DNA of 64,000 nucleotides from Virgibacillus natechei. GTDB lineage: Bacteria; Bacillota; Bacilli; Bacillales; Amphibacillaceae. Location of the stretch: contig NZ_CP110224.1 in NCBI RefSeq assembly GCF_026013645.1, forward strand, positions 434,001 to 498,000. Reading direction: 5' to 3'. The position numbers and the translations under genes were made by a program. The notes beneath the pieces are model-generated. The model worked only from the letters and a program-made list of their open reading frames with translations. It was not told the DNA's origin and did not search any database. Shown in pieces: positions 1 to 8,096 of the stretch. Position 1 is the first letter of the stretch, and each line of letters opens with the position of its first letter.

Positions 1-1021
1 GCAGATCAGCAAAGCCTTCACTCGTATAGCCTTCAGGAACCGGGAGCCATGCAAAAAAGGAACCTTTTGGAGCCTTCACTTTCCAACCAATACGTTTACA
101 CTCGGTAATAAGCACATGGCGGCGTTGCTCATAAAGGGTAACTAAGTCCTCTACACAGGACTGGTCTTCTGTGAGTGCTGTGACGGCAGCTTCTTGCACA
201 GCAGGAAATAAACTTACAAATAAGTGATCTTGTATAAGATTAATAGCTTCAATCATTTCTGCATTTCCAACAGCAAACCCAACGCGCCAGCCTGCCATAT
301 TGTATGTCTTCGATAATGTATATAGTTCGATGCCGACTTCTTTAGCACCATCTGCTTGCAAAAAGCTTACTGGCTTTTCATCATCAAAACCAATTGCACC
401 ATAGGCAAAGTCATGAACAATTCCTATATCAGAATCTCTAGCAATTTTCACTGTATCTTCGAAAAGTTTTATAGAAGCAGTAGCGCCTGTTGGGTTGTTC
501 GGATAATTTAAATATAATAATTTGGCTTGCGTCTTTTGTTTGTCGGTAAGCGCATCATAATCTGGTAGAAAGCTATTTTTCTCCAGTAAAGGCATTGTTT
601 CATAATTTACTCCTGCAAGACTAACGCCTGACAAGTAATCCGGATAGCCGGGATCTGGTAGTAGCATTAAATCACCATCATTCATCAATGCGAGCGGCAA
701 CTCAACCAATCCAATTTTTGCTCCAAATAAAATGGCTACTTCCGTATTGGGGTCGATATCTACGTCGTAATGGCGTTTATAAAAACCAGCTGCAGCTTCT
801 TTCAATTCAGTAGTCCCTCTGAAAGGGGAGTATTTGTGTGTTTTTGGGTCCTCGGCAGCCTGTTGTAGTGCTTTTACAATATGGGGTGGTGTTGCCTGGT
901 CTGGATTTCCCTGTCCTAGGTTAATAATATCCCGTCCTTCAGCAACGGCGTTTGCTACTTTATGGGTAAGTGCAGCGAAGAATTGATCAGGTAAGTTTTT
1001 CAATCGATTGGAAAAATGCAT
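1..1021 (-). CDS. mtnE: MtnE-like PLP aminotransferase (C-terminus cut by window edge)
   Basis: Fold-type I pyridoxal-phosphate aminotransferase, closest in recalled sequence to B. subtilis MtnE, which transaminates 2-keto-4-methylthiobutyrate to methionine in the methionine salvage pathway. About 340 residues are present and the C-terminal part lies outside the window. Visible motifs are NLGQGNPDQATPPHIVKAL near the N-terminus, YLNYPNNPTGA in the middle, the PLP-lysine segment YTLSKTYNMAGWRVGFAVGN and SFFAWLPVPEGYT near the cut. The start at 1021 has an AGGGGG-type ribosome site 8 bases upstream. It lies downstream of the serpin gene on the same strand. I see no SAM riboswitch ahead of it. 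The family is secure; the exact substrate is inferred from similarity. Confidence 0.85.
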   Translation of the reverse strand, partial: MHFSNRLKNLPDQFFAALTHKVANAVAEGRDIINLGQGNPDQATPPHIVKALQQAAEDPKTHKYSPFRGTTELKEAAAGFYKRHYDVDIDPNTEVAILFGAKIGLVELPLALMNDGDLMLLPDPGYPDYLSGVSLAGVNYETMPLLEKNSFLPDYDALTDKQKTQAKLLYLNYPNNPTGATASIKLFEDTVKIARDSDIGIVHDFAYGAIGFDDEKPVSFLQADGAKEVGIELYTLSKTYNMAGWRVGFAVGNAEMIEAINLIQDHLFVSLFPAVQEAAVTALTEDQSCVEDLVTLYEQRRHVLITECKRIGWKVKAPKGSFFAWLPVPEGYTSEGFADL

Positions 1022-1078
1022 GATGATACCCCCTATTTCTAGATCCTTATTTGTATATGTACGTTAAGAGTGAACTAC

Positions 1079-1120
1079 AATGCAAACCCTGTGGCGTTAT
1101 GATACTACGGGGTTTGCATT
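1079..1120. terminator. Hairpin over the serpin stop codon
   Basis: A perfect 11-bp inverted repeat (AATGCAAACCC at 1079-1089, GGGTTTGCATT at 1110-1120) overlaps the serpin stop codon. No clear T-run follows on either strand, so it may be an attenuator or RNA-stability element between the serpin and aminotransferase genes rather than a full terminator. Confidence 0.4.
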
Positions 1121-2355
1121 GGATTTGAAATAGAACCCATGAATAGAATTGCGTCCGTTTCATCATCCGTGATGGTTATGAAAAATGGGCGATTGACTTC
1201 CATATGAAATGGCTCGTCGATGGGCGCTGAGGTTATCTCCATTTCTACAGATGTAGCTGCAGCCGCTTCTGTTCCTTCTTCATTAACATCAATAAATGTT
1301 TTTTGTTTTACCTGGCTAATCCATAAAGGGTCATCTTCTTCGATCATTTTCGGAAAATTTGCATCTTCATCAAATGCTGACTCCATCCCAAGTTTCTCTA
1401 ACGTTTCATTCAATATGGTCTCGTATTCTAGTTGGAATTTAGGTAGCATAATGGTGCCTTCTTTTGTATCGAACTGGGAGCTCCATGCCGTCCAGTTTTC
1501 CTCCGTGAGCATTGCCTTGAATTCATCTACACTGGAATTCTCCCTTGGAAGGAACACGTTCATACTCATCTCTTCATCACCATAAGGAAGAGTCACTGCT
1601 TGAAAGCTTTCATTTTCCATATAAGCTAAATCTTCGCTTTGTGTCATGAGCGGGACATCTTTTGTTGTGCCGTCGTCCAAATGAAAAGTTCGTTCCTCAG
1701 TCTTATTCTCATCAAATGCATACGTCCAGTCGCCCTTAAAGTAAATAGCGTTGATGAGTATGGCTACTAAGTCAGGATTTAGAGGAGAATCTACAATGTT
1801 GTCAATTTTATCGTTTGTCATATCTGTAACCCAATCATTTATTCTCTCAGCAGACTCATTATCGGTTATATCAATTTCATGAATTTCTGCATTAAAATAG
1901 TCTTTATTATTTTGAGCGAATTCGTCTTGAAAATGAAAAAAATCGTTTAGCCAAATCGAGTTGGCAACATGCAGTTGAAAGTGGTCAGAATCTCTATGAA
2001 GCATGGACATTAAAGAAGCATTCGCTTTATTCCATTCGTCTATATCCATTCCTTCATTCTGCAAAACGTTCGCCATTTCTTCTTTCGTCACACCATCTGC
2101 GCCGTTGTATACCATGGATAATGCCATCAATAAACTAGTAGGAGAAACAAATGAATTACCATTTTCATTCGCTTCAACTTCTGTTATTAATGAAAATCCT
2201 AATGCATTATTGGAGGGGATGATGGACTTATAATCATCTTCGTTAAAATCAGCATCGGTCGACAAACCGAAATCATCTGTATGTTCTTCGTTTGCACAGG
2301 AAACAGCGATTAAGCAAATGCTTACTAAAAGTGAGAGTAGTATTATGTTCTTCAA
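1105..2355 (-). CDS. Lipoprotein serpin (serine protease inhibitor)
   Basis: A 416-residue serpin, a suicide inhibitor of serine (or cysteine) proteases. Residues 1-20 form a lipoprotein signal ending in the lipobox AVSC before ANEE, so the protein should be tethered outside the membrane. The serpin body follows (SPTSLLMALSMVYNGADG, NAIYFKGDW, MNVFLPRE). The reactive-centre loop begins near residue 359 with an inhibitory-type hinge, EEGTEAAAAT. Counting from the hinge Gly as P15 puts P1-P1' near Thr-Ser in ITSAP. The conserved end NRPFFITITDDETDAILFMG is present and the length is normal. The small alanine-rich hinge predicts a working inhibitor. The target protease is unknown; no protease gene adjoins it. 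Confidence 0.93.
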   Translation of the reverse strand: MKNIILLSLLVSICLIAVSCANEEHTDDFGLSTDADFNEDDYKSIIPSNNALGFSLITEVEANENGNSFVSPTSLLMALSMVYNGADGVTKEEMANVLQNEGMDIDEWNKANASLMSMLHRDSDHFQLHVANSIWLNDFFHFQDEFAQNNKDYFNAEIHEIDITDNESAERINDWVTDMTNDKIDNIVDSPLNPDLVAILINAIYFKGDWTYAFDENKTEERTFHLDDGTTKDVPLMTQSEDLAYMENESFQAVTLPYGDEEMSMNVFLPRENSSVDEFKAMLTEENWTAWSSQFDTKEGTIMLPKFQLEYETILNETLEKLGMESAFDEDANFPKMIEEDDPLWISQVKQKTFIDVNEEGTEAAAATSVEMEITSAPIDEPFHMEVNRPFFITITDDETDAILFMGSISNPMQTP

Positions 2356-2580
2356 TGCATAACCAGCTCATTTCTTTGTTTAATTAACTGAATATTTAAT
2401 CAAAATATCATATGTAACCATTTGTGTCAAGGACGCATAATCTCCTTATTTTCATCAAACAATTAAAACAAGGAAAACAGAGTTGTTTTAATCGAAATGA
2501 CTGTGGTAGCAAGTATGTATAAAGCTAGAATCACTATTCATTCATCTTAACACAAAAAATTCACACAAAACATTATAGAC

Positions 2581-2609
2581 TTGAAACTTTACCGTCTGGT
2601 TAGTATAGT
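2581..2609 (+). promoter_or_regulatory. TetR promoter with operator in the spacer
   Basis: TTGAAA (2581-2586) and TATAGT (2604-2609) are separated by 17 bases. The spacer contains ACCGTCTGGTTAGT (2591-2604), a match to the ACCRTCYRGAYGGT-like palindrome that occurs twice upstream of the carnitine genes. This layout fits autorepression by the downstream TetR protein. Confidence 0.7.
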
Positions 2610-2642
2610 TAATATATAAAATTGTTTAAGAGGAGCTTATAA

Positions 2643-3179
2643 ATGGGCCGAAATTCTAGGAAAATAGAAATACTGACTGCTGCATCTAAGGTTGTAAGTG
2701 AAAAGGGTATTTTCAACTTGACATTAGAAGCTGCTGCTGTAGAAGCAGGTATTAGCAAAGGAGGACTACTCTATCATTTCCCCTCTAAAGAAGCTCTAGT
2801 TGAGGGAATGGTTGAGCATTTAACGAATAATTACAGAGAAAAAATTGAATATAATGCAGACATAGACCCAGAGGAAAGAGGGCAATGGCTCCGCGCTTAT
2901 ATCAATGTTACGTTCAATCAAACGTACCAAAACAAGGATATGAATGCTGGATTATTGGCAGCAAAAGCAGTAAATTCTAATCTGCTGGACCCAATGCGAG
3001 AATTATATACAGATTGGCAAAGCGAAATTGAAAATGATGGACTAGACCCTGTTAAAGCGACAATTATACGCTTAGCTGTAGACGGGATTTGGTTATCGGA
3101 ACTATTTGATATTCATCATATTGAAGAAAGTAAAAAGGAAAACATTTATAAAGCACTAATAGATTGGGCCAATGAATAA
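2643..3179 (+). CDS. TetR/AcrR-family regulator, probable controller of the carnitine genes
   Basis: A 178-residue TetR-family repressor. The N-terminal HTH is clear: AAVEAGISKGGLLYHFPSKE at about residues 31-50. A short all-helical ligand domain follows. The ATG is preceded by AGAGGAG at a normal distance. Its promoter carries an operator-like palindrome matching two others ahead of the BKACE gene (3549 and 3585), 0.5 kb downstream on the same strand. A role as ligand-responsive repressor of itself and of carnitine catabolism is an inference from these shared sites. The ligand could be carnitine or a pathway acyl-CoA. Confidence 0.85.
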   Translation: MGRNSRKIEILTAASKVVSEKGIFNLTLEAAAVEAGISKGGLLYHFPSKEALVEGMVEHLTNNYREKIEYNADIDPEERGQWLRAYINVTFNQTYQNKDMNAGLLAAKAVNSNLLDPMRELYTDWQSEIENDGLDPVKATIIRLAVDGIWLSELFDIHHIEESKKENIYKALIDWANE

Positions 3180-3195
3180 CCCCTAATATGAAATG

Positions 3196-3226
3196 AAAAA
3201 CACCATCAATGAGATGGTGTTTTTTT
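3196..3226 (+). terminator. Rho-independent terminator of the TetR gene
   Basis: The stem AACACCATC/GATGGTGTT with a short loop is followed by a seven-T run, 17 bases after the TetR stop codon. Confidence 0.85.
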
Positions 3227-3261
3227 CGTGACAGGCAGTCGGACTGTTCCCCACCCGCGGC

Positions 3262-3429
3262 CATTCGTTCCGCACCCAATCGTGTTCATCCCGCGCTGGC
3301 GGCCATTCGTTCCGCGCTCCCTCCATTTCATCCCGCGCTCGCAGTCATTTGTTCCGCGCTCCCTCCCGTTCATCCCGCGCCCGCAGCGATTTGTTCCACG
3401 CTCTCCTCCCGTTCATCCCGGACACCCAG
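3262..3429. repeat. Four tandem 42-bp GC-rich repeat units
   Basis: Four head-to-tail units of exactly 42 bp (3262-3303, 3304-3345, 3346-3387, 3388-3429) are built on CATTCGTTCCGCGCTCCCTC followed by a TTCATCCCGCGCTCGCAG half. Each unit therefore looks like two diverged 21-bp half-units sharing TTCRTYCCGCGCTC. The block is far more GC-rich than its AT-rich surroundings. Because 42 is a multiple of three, several frames stay open across it and give Pro/Arg/Ser-rich ORFs, which are probably not genes. Confidence 0.9.
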
Positions 3430-3537
3430 TATATAATATTTTTTAGCGTTTTTTTGTAAATCTTTTTAAGCTTGTCCTGTCAGTAAATAGAGGGGGTTTG
3501 AAAATTAATTGAAAACCTTTTCCATTAGAAAACAAGG

Positions 3538-3598
3538 TTGCAATATAAACCGTCTGGATGGTATAGTTTTATTTGTGTTAATGAACCGTCCAGACAGT
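3538..3598 (+). promoter_or_regulatory. Carnitine operon promoter with two TetR-type operators
   Basis: TTGCAA (3538-3543) and TATAGT (3562-3567) with an 18-base spacer form a promoter. Operator 1, ACCGTCTGGATGGT (3549-3562), fills the spacer. Operator 2, ACCGTCCAGACAGT (3585-3598), lies 36 bases downstream, centre to centre. Both match the site in the TetR promoter at 2591. Confidence 0.75.
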
Positions 3599-3690
3599 AC
3601 AGTAAATATGTAATAATAAAATAATCTTTGTGAGGGACAATACAGTTAAATGTATAGTAATAAATTAATCTATCGAGGAGGATTTAGAAA

Positions 3691-4581
3691 ATGAATAATA
3701 AAGTTTTATTAACAGCCGCAGTAACTGGAGCAGGAGAGACAACGAAGAAGAATACGCATGTGCCGGTGACTCCAAAAGAAATTGCAGAATCAGCGATTGA
3801 ATCAGCGAAGGCAGGTGCAACGGTTGCTCATGTCCATGCACGTGATCCAAAGACAGGAGGAGTTAGTCATGATACGGAGCACTACCGAGAAATTGTAGAT
3901 CGAATTCGTGATTCAGAAACAGACGTCATTATAAACATTACCGCTGGTGGTGGTGGTGATTTTATACCAAGTCTAAACACACCGGCTGCTGGTGGCGATG
4001 GAACAGACATACAAACACCAGAACAAAGACACGAACCTGTGGGGGAATTACTCCCAGAAATGTGTACGCTGGATTGCGGGAGCGTTAACTTCGGTAACAT
4101 GATCTATTTAAGCCCTACGGATTGGTTGAGAGATCAGGCAACATTGATTAAAGAGAGCGGCGTAAAACCAGAGCTCGAATGCTTTGACACGGGGCATATC
4201 CGTTTTGCTAAACAGCTAATTGATGAAGGGCTTATTGAAGGAGATCCAATGGTACAGTTCTGTTTAGGTATTCCATGGGGAGCAGAAGCAGATGCTGAAA
4301 CAATCATGTATATGAAAAATCGTCTGCCGGATAATGCGCATTGGTCAGCATTTGGAATTGGCCGCATGCAGATGCCTGTTCTGGCACAAACAGCTATGTT
4401 AGGTGGAAATGTACGTGTGGGGTTAGAAGATAATTTATATCTTAGTAAGGGTGTGTTTGCTCGTAATGATCAACTAGTTGATAAAGCAATTCATACGCTA
4501 GACGGTAACGGATTTGAAGTGATGACACCTCAAGAAGCACGTGAACAATATGGACTTAGAAACCTCAATGGGGGGAAATAA
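3691..4581 (+). CDS. BKACE-family 3-keto acid cleavage enzyme, likely dehydrocarnitine cleavage
   Basis: A 296-residue enzyme of the BKACE (DUF849) family. These zinc enzymes condense a beta-keto acid with acetyl-CoA to give acetoacetate plus a new CoA thioester. In carnitine catabolism the substrate is 3-dehydrocarnitine and the products are acetoacetate and betainyl-CoA. Family motifs include the metal-site VAHVHARDPKTGG (residues ~45-57), NITAGGGGDF, CTLDCGSVNFGN and the C-terminal GNVRVGLEDNLYL. The start has GAGGAGG at 3675-3681. Four bases separate it from carnitine dehydrogenase, which strongly supports the carnitine assignment. Substrate is inferred from context; family is certain. 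Confidence 0.9.
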   Translation: MNNKVLLTAAVTGAGETTKKNTHVPVTPKEIAESAIESAKAGATVAHVHARDPKTGGVSHDTEHYREIVDRIRDSETDVIINITAGGGGDFIPSLNTPAAGGDGTDIQTPEQRHEPVGELLPEMCTLDCGSVNFGNMIYLSPTDWLRDQATLIKESGVKPELECFDTGHIRFAKQLIDEGLIEGDPMVQFCLGIPWGAEADAETIMYMKNRLPDNAHWSAFGIGRMQMPVLAQTAMLGGNVRVGLEDNLYLSKGVFARNDQLVDKAIHTLDGNGFEVMTPQEAREQYGLRNLNGGK

Positions 4582-4584
4582 AAA

Positions 4585-5553
4585 ATGAATCAACTAAAGG
4601 AAGAAATTAAAACGGTAGCCGTGATTGGTACAGGAGTTATTGGGAATGGCTGGATTGCTAGGTTTCTAGCAAATGGTCATGACGTGATTGCTTATGATCC
4701 TGCTCCAGGTGCAGAAGAAAAGACGCGTCAAGCAGTGGAACTTGCTTGGACATCTTTACTAAAAATTGGACTTGCTCCAGGTGCTTCAGTTGATCGCCTG
4801 CAATTCGTTTCAACTATTGAAGAAGCAGTTAAGGAAGCTGATTTAATTCAAGAGAATGTGCCTGAACGCGAAGAATTAAAGAAAAATGTACTAGCAAGTA
4901 TCGACTATTATGCTAATCCTGAGGCAATTATTGGTTCAAGTACTTCTGGCATTATGCCTAGTAGATTGCAAAAGGACTTAAAACATCCAGAGCGATTGAT
5001 TGTGGCACATCCTTTTAATCCAGTCTACATTTTACCACTTGTGGAGCTAGTTGGTGGTCAATTAACCGAATCCTCTGTTATAGAGCGTGCAAGCCGTTTT
5101 TATCAATCGGTACAAATGAAGCCATTAGTGGTGCGCAAGGAAATTGAAGGGCATTTAGCAGATCGTTTGATGGAGGCATTATGGAGAGAAGCTTTGCATC
5201 TCGTTAATGATGGAATTGCCACTACGGAAGAAGTAGATGCAGCAATTGTCTACGGTGCTGGGTTACGTTGGGCGCAAATGGGTCCATTCCTTACCTTCCA
5301 TTTAGCAGGTGGAAATGCTGGTATGCGTCATATGCTGGAACAGTTCGGGCCTGCGTTGAAGCAACCATGGACAAAATTAGAGGCACCTGAATTAACCGAC
5401 GAGTTGAAAGAGAAAGTTATTGAAGGCTGTGAAACGCACGCAGGTGATTCTTCAGTCGCCGATTTGGAAAATAAACGTAATGAATTTCTCGTCAAAGTTC
5501 TCGAGTTAGCAGAGGAGTACTGGCCAGCAACGAACAGTGTATCAAAAATATAG
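4585..5553 (+). CDS. L-carnitine 3-dehydrogenase
   Basis: A 322-residue NAD-dependent dehydrogenase of the 3-hydroxyacyl-CoA dehydrogenase superfamily, oxidising L-carnitine to 3-dehydrocarnitine. The Rossmann motif VIGTGVIGNGWIARFLANGH lies at residues ~13-32, followed by a basic/acidic AYDPAPGAEE. Substrate-domain motifs include IQENVPER, SSTSGIMPS, AHPFNPVYILPLVELVGG and the C-terminal GLRWAQMGPFLTFHLAGG. This pattern and length match stand-alone carnitine dehydrogenases. It sits between the cleavage enzyme and the thioesterase, giving the expected three-step route from carnitine to glycine betaine. Confidence 0.9.
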   Translation: MNQLKEEIKTVAVIGTGVIGNGWIARFLANGHDVIAYDPAPGAEEKTRQAVELAWTSLLKIGLAPGASVDRLQFVSTIEEAVKEADLIQENVPEREELKKNVLASIDYYANPEAIIGSSTSGIMPSRLQKDLKHPERLIVAHPFNPVYILPLVELVGGQLTESSVIERASRFYQSVQMKPLVVRKEIEGHLADRLMEALWREALHLVNDGIATTEEVDAAIVYGAGLRWAQMGPFLTFHLAGGNAGMRHMLEQFGPALKQPWTKLEAPELTDELKEKVIEGCETHAGDSSVADLENKRNEFLVKVLELAEEYWPATNSVSKI

Positions 5554-5575
5554 GGGATTAAGAAGGAGGATCATT

Positions 5576-6049
5576 ATGGTGAACCAGCCATTTATTTATC
5601 AAGCTCATGTGCACAGCGAATGGGTCGACTATAACGGCCATATGAATGATGCAGCATATGCAAAAGTTTTTAGTTTAGCTGTGGATGAATTTATAGATTA
5701 TATTGGATTAGATGCACAAGCTCGTACGGAACATGCTTATACCATTTTTACACTAGAAACACATTTATGCTATTTACAGGAAGCGAATGAAGGGGAGCAG
5801 CTTCATGTAGAGGTGCAATTAATGGATGATGATGCGAAACGTCTACATGTTTTCTTTACGATGAAAAATGCTTCTGGGGATTTAGTAGCGACCAGTGAAC
5901 AAATGTTAATGGGGATGGATACAGATGAAGGCAGACCTGCTCCTTTTCCTGAACCGGTAGCTGTCGCCATTAAAGCATTACGAGAAAAGCAAGCGAATCT
6001 AGAAGTCCCTAAACAAGTAGGAAGACGTATTGGGATAAAGCGAAAATGA
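5576..6049 (+). CDS. Hotdog thioesterase, probable betainyl-CoA thioesterase
   Basis: A 157-residue 4HBT-like hotdog-fold acyl-CoA thioesterase. The motif VDYNGHMNDAAYAKVFSLAVDE near the N-terminus holds the active-site D-x-N-G-H-M signature (shown here in part: DYNGHMNDAAYAKV). The start at 5576 is preferred over one 39 bases upstream because AGAAGGAGG lies 6-7 bases before it and the upstream start falls inside the dehydrogenase gene. In this operon it should hydrolyse betainyl-CoA to glycine betaine and CoA, the last step of carnitine conversion. The substrate is inferred from neighbours. Confidence 0.85.
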   Translation: MVNQPFIYQAHVHSEWVDYNGHMNDAAYAKVFSLAVDEFIDYIGLDAQARTEHAYTIFTLETHLCYLQEANEGEQLHVEVQLMDDDAKRLHVFFTMKNASGDLVATSEQMLMGMDTDEGRPAPFPEPVAVAIKALREKQANLEVPKQVGRRIGIKRK

Positions 6050-6080
6050 TTTCGATTCGGATCAAGAAGAGAGATGGTTT

Positions 6081-6158
6081 ATGAATAAGATTGAAATAAA
6101 TAATCTGACGAAGATCTTTGAATCTAGGTTTAGGTGTGAAAAGGAAACACAGAACTGA
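6081..6158 (+). pseudogene. N-terminal stub of an ABC ATPase (25 codons)
   Basis: A short ORF encodes MNKIEINNLTKIFESRFRC and then stops. Its first dozen residues resemble the beginning of osmolyte-uptake ATPases of the OpuAA/ProV type. There is no P-loop or any later domain. It lies directly between the thioesterase and the complete OpuC-type ATPase, so it may be the scar of a deleted second osmolyte transporter. The identification rests on few residues. Confidence 0.35.
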
Positions 6159-6184
6159 TAGACAAAGGGTGACCAAATAAAAAC

Positions 6185-6230
6185 AGGAATACCATCATGG
6201 TGGTATTCCTCAGCTTTAACTGGTAAAGCT
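6185..6230 (+). promoter_or_regulatory. Two hairpins ahead of the transporter genes
   Basis: A near-perfect 13-bp inverted repeat (AGGAATACCATCA at 6185-6197, TGGTGGTATTCCT at 6198-6210) is followed by AGCTTTA/TAAAGCT at 6212-6230. There is no long T-run. The pair may attenuate or process the transcript between the catabolic and transport halves of the locus. Confidence 0.4.
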
Positions 6231-6267
6231 GTCAATCAAGAAAATACAACATGGAGGTGTTTTTACC

Positions 6268-7422
6268 TTGTTAGAGTTTAAGCATGTGACAAAGAACTAT
6301 AAAGACGGTCAACCGGCTGTTAATGATTTAAACCTTAAGATAGGTAAAGGAGAGTTTGTTTGTTTTATCGGACCAAGTGGTTGTGGAAAAACAACTACGA
6401 TGAAAATGGTAAACTTATTAATTGATATAACAGAAGGTTCCATTTTGATAGATGATAGAGATATAACGGATCAAGACCCTGTGGAATTGCGTCGCTCCAT
6501 TGGCTACGTTATTCAGCAAATTGGCCTTATGCCACACATGACGATTAAAGAGAACATCGTGCTTGTCGGAACACTCTTAAAGTGGACTGAAGAGTGGAAA
6601 GACAGACGTGCCAAAGAATTGCTTCAATTAGTGAATATGCCGGAAACGTATTTAGATAAGTATCCACACGAGTTAAGCGGGGGGCAGCAACAAAGAATTG
6701 GTGTACTACGTGCGCTCGCAGCTAATCCACCACTCATCTTAATGGACGAACCATTCGGAGCACTTGATCCGATTACCAGAGATTCCTTGCAGGAAGAATT
6801 TAAAAAACTACAAAAAGATTTAAATAAGACCATTGTTTTTGTTACCCACGATATGGATGAAGCACTGAAGTTAGCAGATAAAGTTGTTATTATGCGTGAG
6901 GGTGAAGTAGTTCAAGCTGACAGTCCTGACGAGATTTTACGGAATCCTGCTGATGATTTCGTTGAAGAATTTATTGGGAAAGATCGTTTGATCCAAGGTC
7001 GTCCTGACGTAACAACGGTTGAACAGATTATGGGTGGTTCCCCAGTTACGATAGAAACCTCGGAAACATTGAAAGCAGCTATTTCAAAAATGCGCGAAAA
7101 GCGTGTTGACTCCCTTCTTACTGTGGATTCAAATAATGTATTAAAAGGCTATATTGATGTTGAAATGATTAATTTAAGTTATAAGAAGGCGTCCTACGTT
7201 CATGAGGTTATGGATAGTGAGGTATTCTCTGTATTAAAAGATAGCAAGCTTCGAGATACGATGCATAAGATGCTGCGCCGTGGAGCCAAATATGTGCCAG
7301 TCGTAGATAATTCTGCTCGCATTGTCGGTATAGTTACCAGAGCAACCCTGGCAGATATGGTCTATGACACAATCTGGGGCGAGGGCTTAGAAATTGATGA
7401 CCCCGTTGCTACCAAAGAATAG
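6268..7422 (+). CDS. opuCA: OpuC-type osmolyte ABC importer ATPase with CBS domains
   Basis: A 384-residue ATPase of the quaternary-amine uptake family. Walker A is GPSGCGKTTTMKMV (~35-48), the signature is LSGGQQQRIGVLRAL (~136), Walker B is LILMDEPFGALDP and the H-loop is FVTHDMDEAL. Two CBS repeats fill the C-terminal third, as in OpuBA/OpuCA, where they sense ionic strength. The TTG start at 6268 is supported by GGAGGTG nine bases upstream; no ATG fits. It begins an import operon of four genes. Location after carnitine-degrading enzymes suggests that carnitine is the main substrate, which OpuC is known to accept. Confidence 0.9.
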   Translation: MLEFKHVTKNYKDGQPAVNDLNLKIGKGEFVCFIGPSGCGKTTTMKMVNLLIDITEGSILIDDRDITDQDPVELRRSIGYVIQQIGLMPHMTIKENIVLVGTLLKWTEEWKDRRAKELLQLVNMPETYLDKYPHELSGGQQQRIGVLRALAANPPLILMDEPFGALDPITRDSLQEEFKKLQKDLNKTIVFVTHDMDEALKLADKVVIMREGEVVQADSPDEILRNPADDFVEEFIGKDRLIQGRPDVTTVEQIMGGSPVTIETSETLKAAISKMREKRVDSLLTVDSNNVLKGYIDVEMINLSYKKASYVHEVMDSEVFSVLKDSKLRDTMHKMLRRGAKYVPVVDNSARIVGIVTRATLADMVYDTIWGEGLEIDDPVATKE

Positions 7423-7433
7423 GAGGGTTATAA

Positions 7434-8078
7434 ATGAATGAGTTTTTTTCAACACATGGAATGGATCTATTAATTAAAACAGGAGAACATTTATATATTT
7501 CTGCAGCAGCTATTATTCTCGGCATCCTTGTGGCTATTCCGCTTGGGATTATATTAACACGAATTCCAACATATGCAGACAGGCTCATTTCTTTTATTGG
7601 GATTTTACAGACTATACCAAGTCTTGCTATTCTTGCGTTTTTCATTCCGCTACTAGGTGTAGGTAAATTTCCAGCAATTATAGCATTGTTCTTTTACTCT
7701 GTTTTGCCGATTTTACGGAATACGTATACAGGGGTTCAAGGTGTTAATAAGAATGTGCTTGAAGCTGGAAAAGGCATGGGCATGAACACCCGGGAATCCA
7801 TTTTCAAAATCGAATTGCCGCTGGCGCTTCCGGTTATTATGGCTGGAATACGTTTGGCTACTGTTTATTTAATTGGCTGGGCAACGCTTGCTGCATTTAT
7901 TGGCGGTGGTGGTCTAGGTGACTTTATTTTTGATGGTATGAACTTGTATCAGCCATCCCTAATTATTGCTGGGACAGTTCCTGCTACAATTCTTGCATTG
8001 CTTGCAGATCGAATGATTTCATCCATTGAAAGAAAACTGACACCTGAAGGATTGAAAGATACGTATCAAACAACATGA
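7434..8078 (+). CDS. opuCB: OpuC-type permease
   Basis: A 214-residue inner-membrane permease with about five hydrophobic segments. It contains the binding-protein-dependent transport signature EAGKGMGMNTRESIFKIELP (the EAA loop that docks on the ATPase), followed by LPVIMAGIRLATVYLIGWAT. The length is normal for OpuCB/OpuBB. It starts 11 bases after the ATPase stop, behind an AGGAGG site. Confidence 0.9.
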   Translation: MNEFFSTHGMDLLIKTGEHLYISAAAIILGILVAIPLGIILTRIPTYADRLISFIGILQTIPSLAILAFFIPLLGVGKFPAIIALFFYSVLPILRNTYTGVQGVNKNVLEAGKGMGMNTRESIFKIELPLALPVIMAGIRLATVYLIGWATLAAFIGGGGLGDFIFDGMNLYQPSLIIAGTVPATILALLADRMISSIERKLTPEGLKDTYQTT

Positions 8079-8096
8079 ACATGGAGGTGACTACCG

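Noticed and set aside
1021..1104. SAM riboswitch ahead of the mtnE-like gene
   Set aside because: The interval is too short and lacks the conserved S-box segments.
3262..3429. CRISPR-like array
   Set aside because: The units are directly contiguous with no unique spacers, and no cas genes are present.
3209..3446. Pro/Arg/Ser-rich ORFs over the 42-bp repeat
   Set aside because: They exist in more than one frame because the repeat unit is divisible by three; no ribosome site precedes them and they lie downstream of a terminator.
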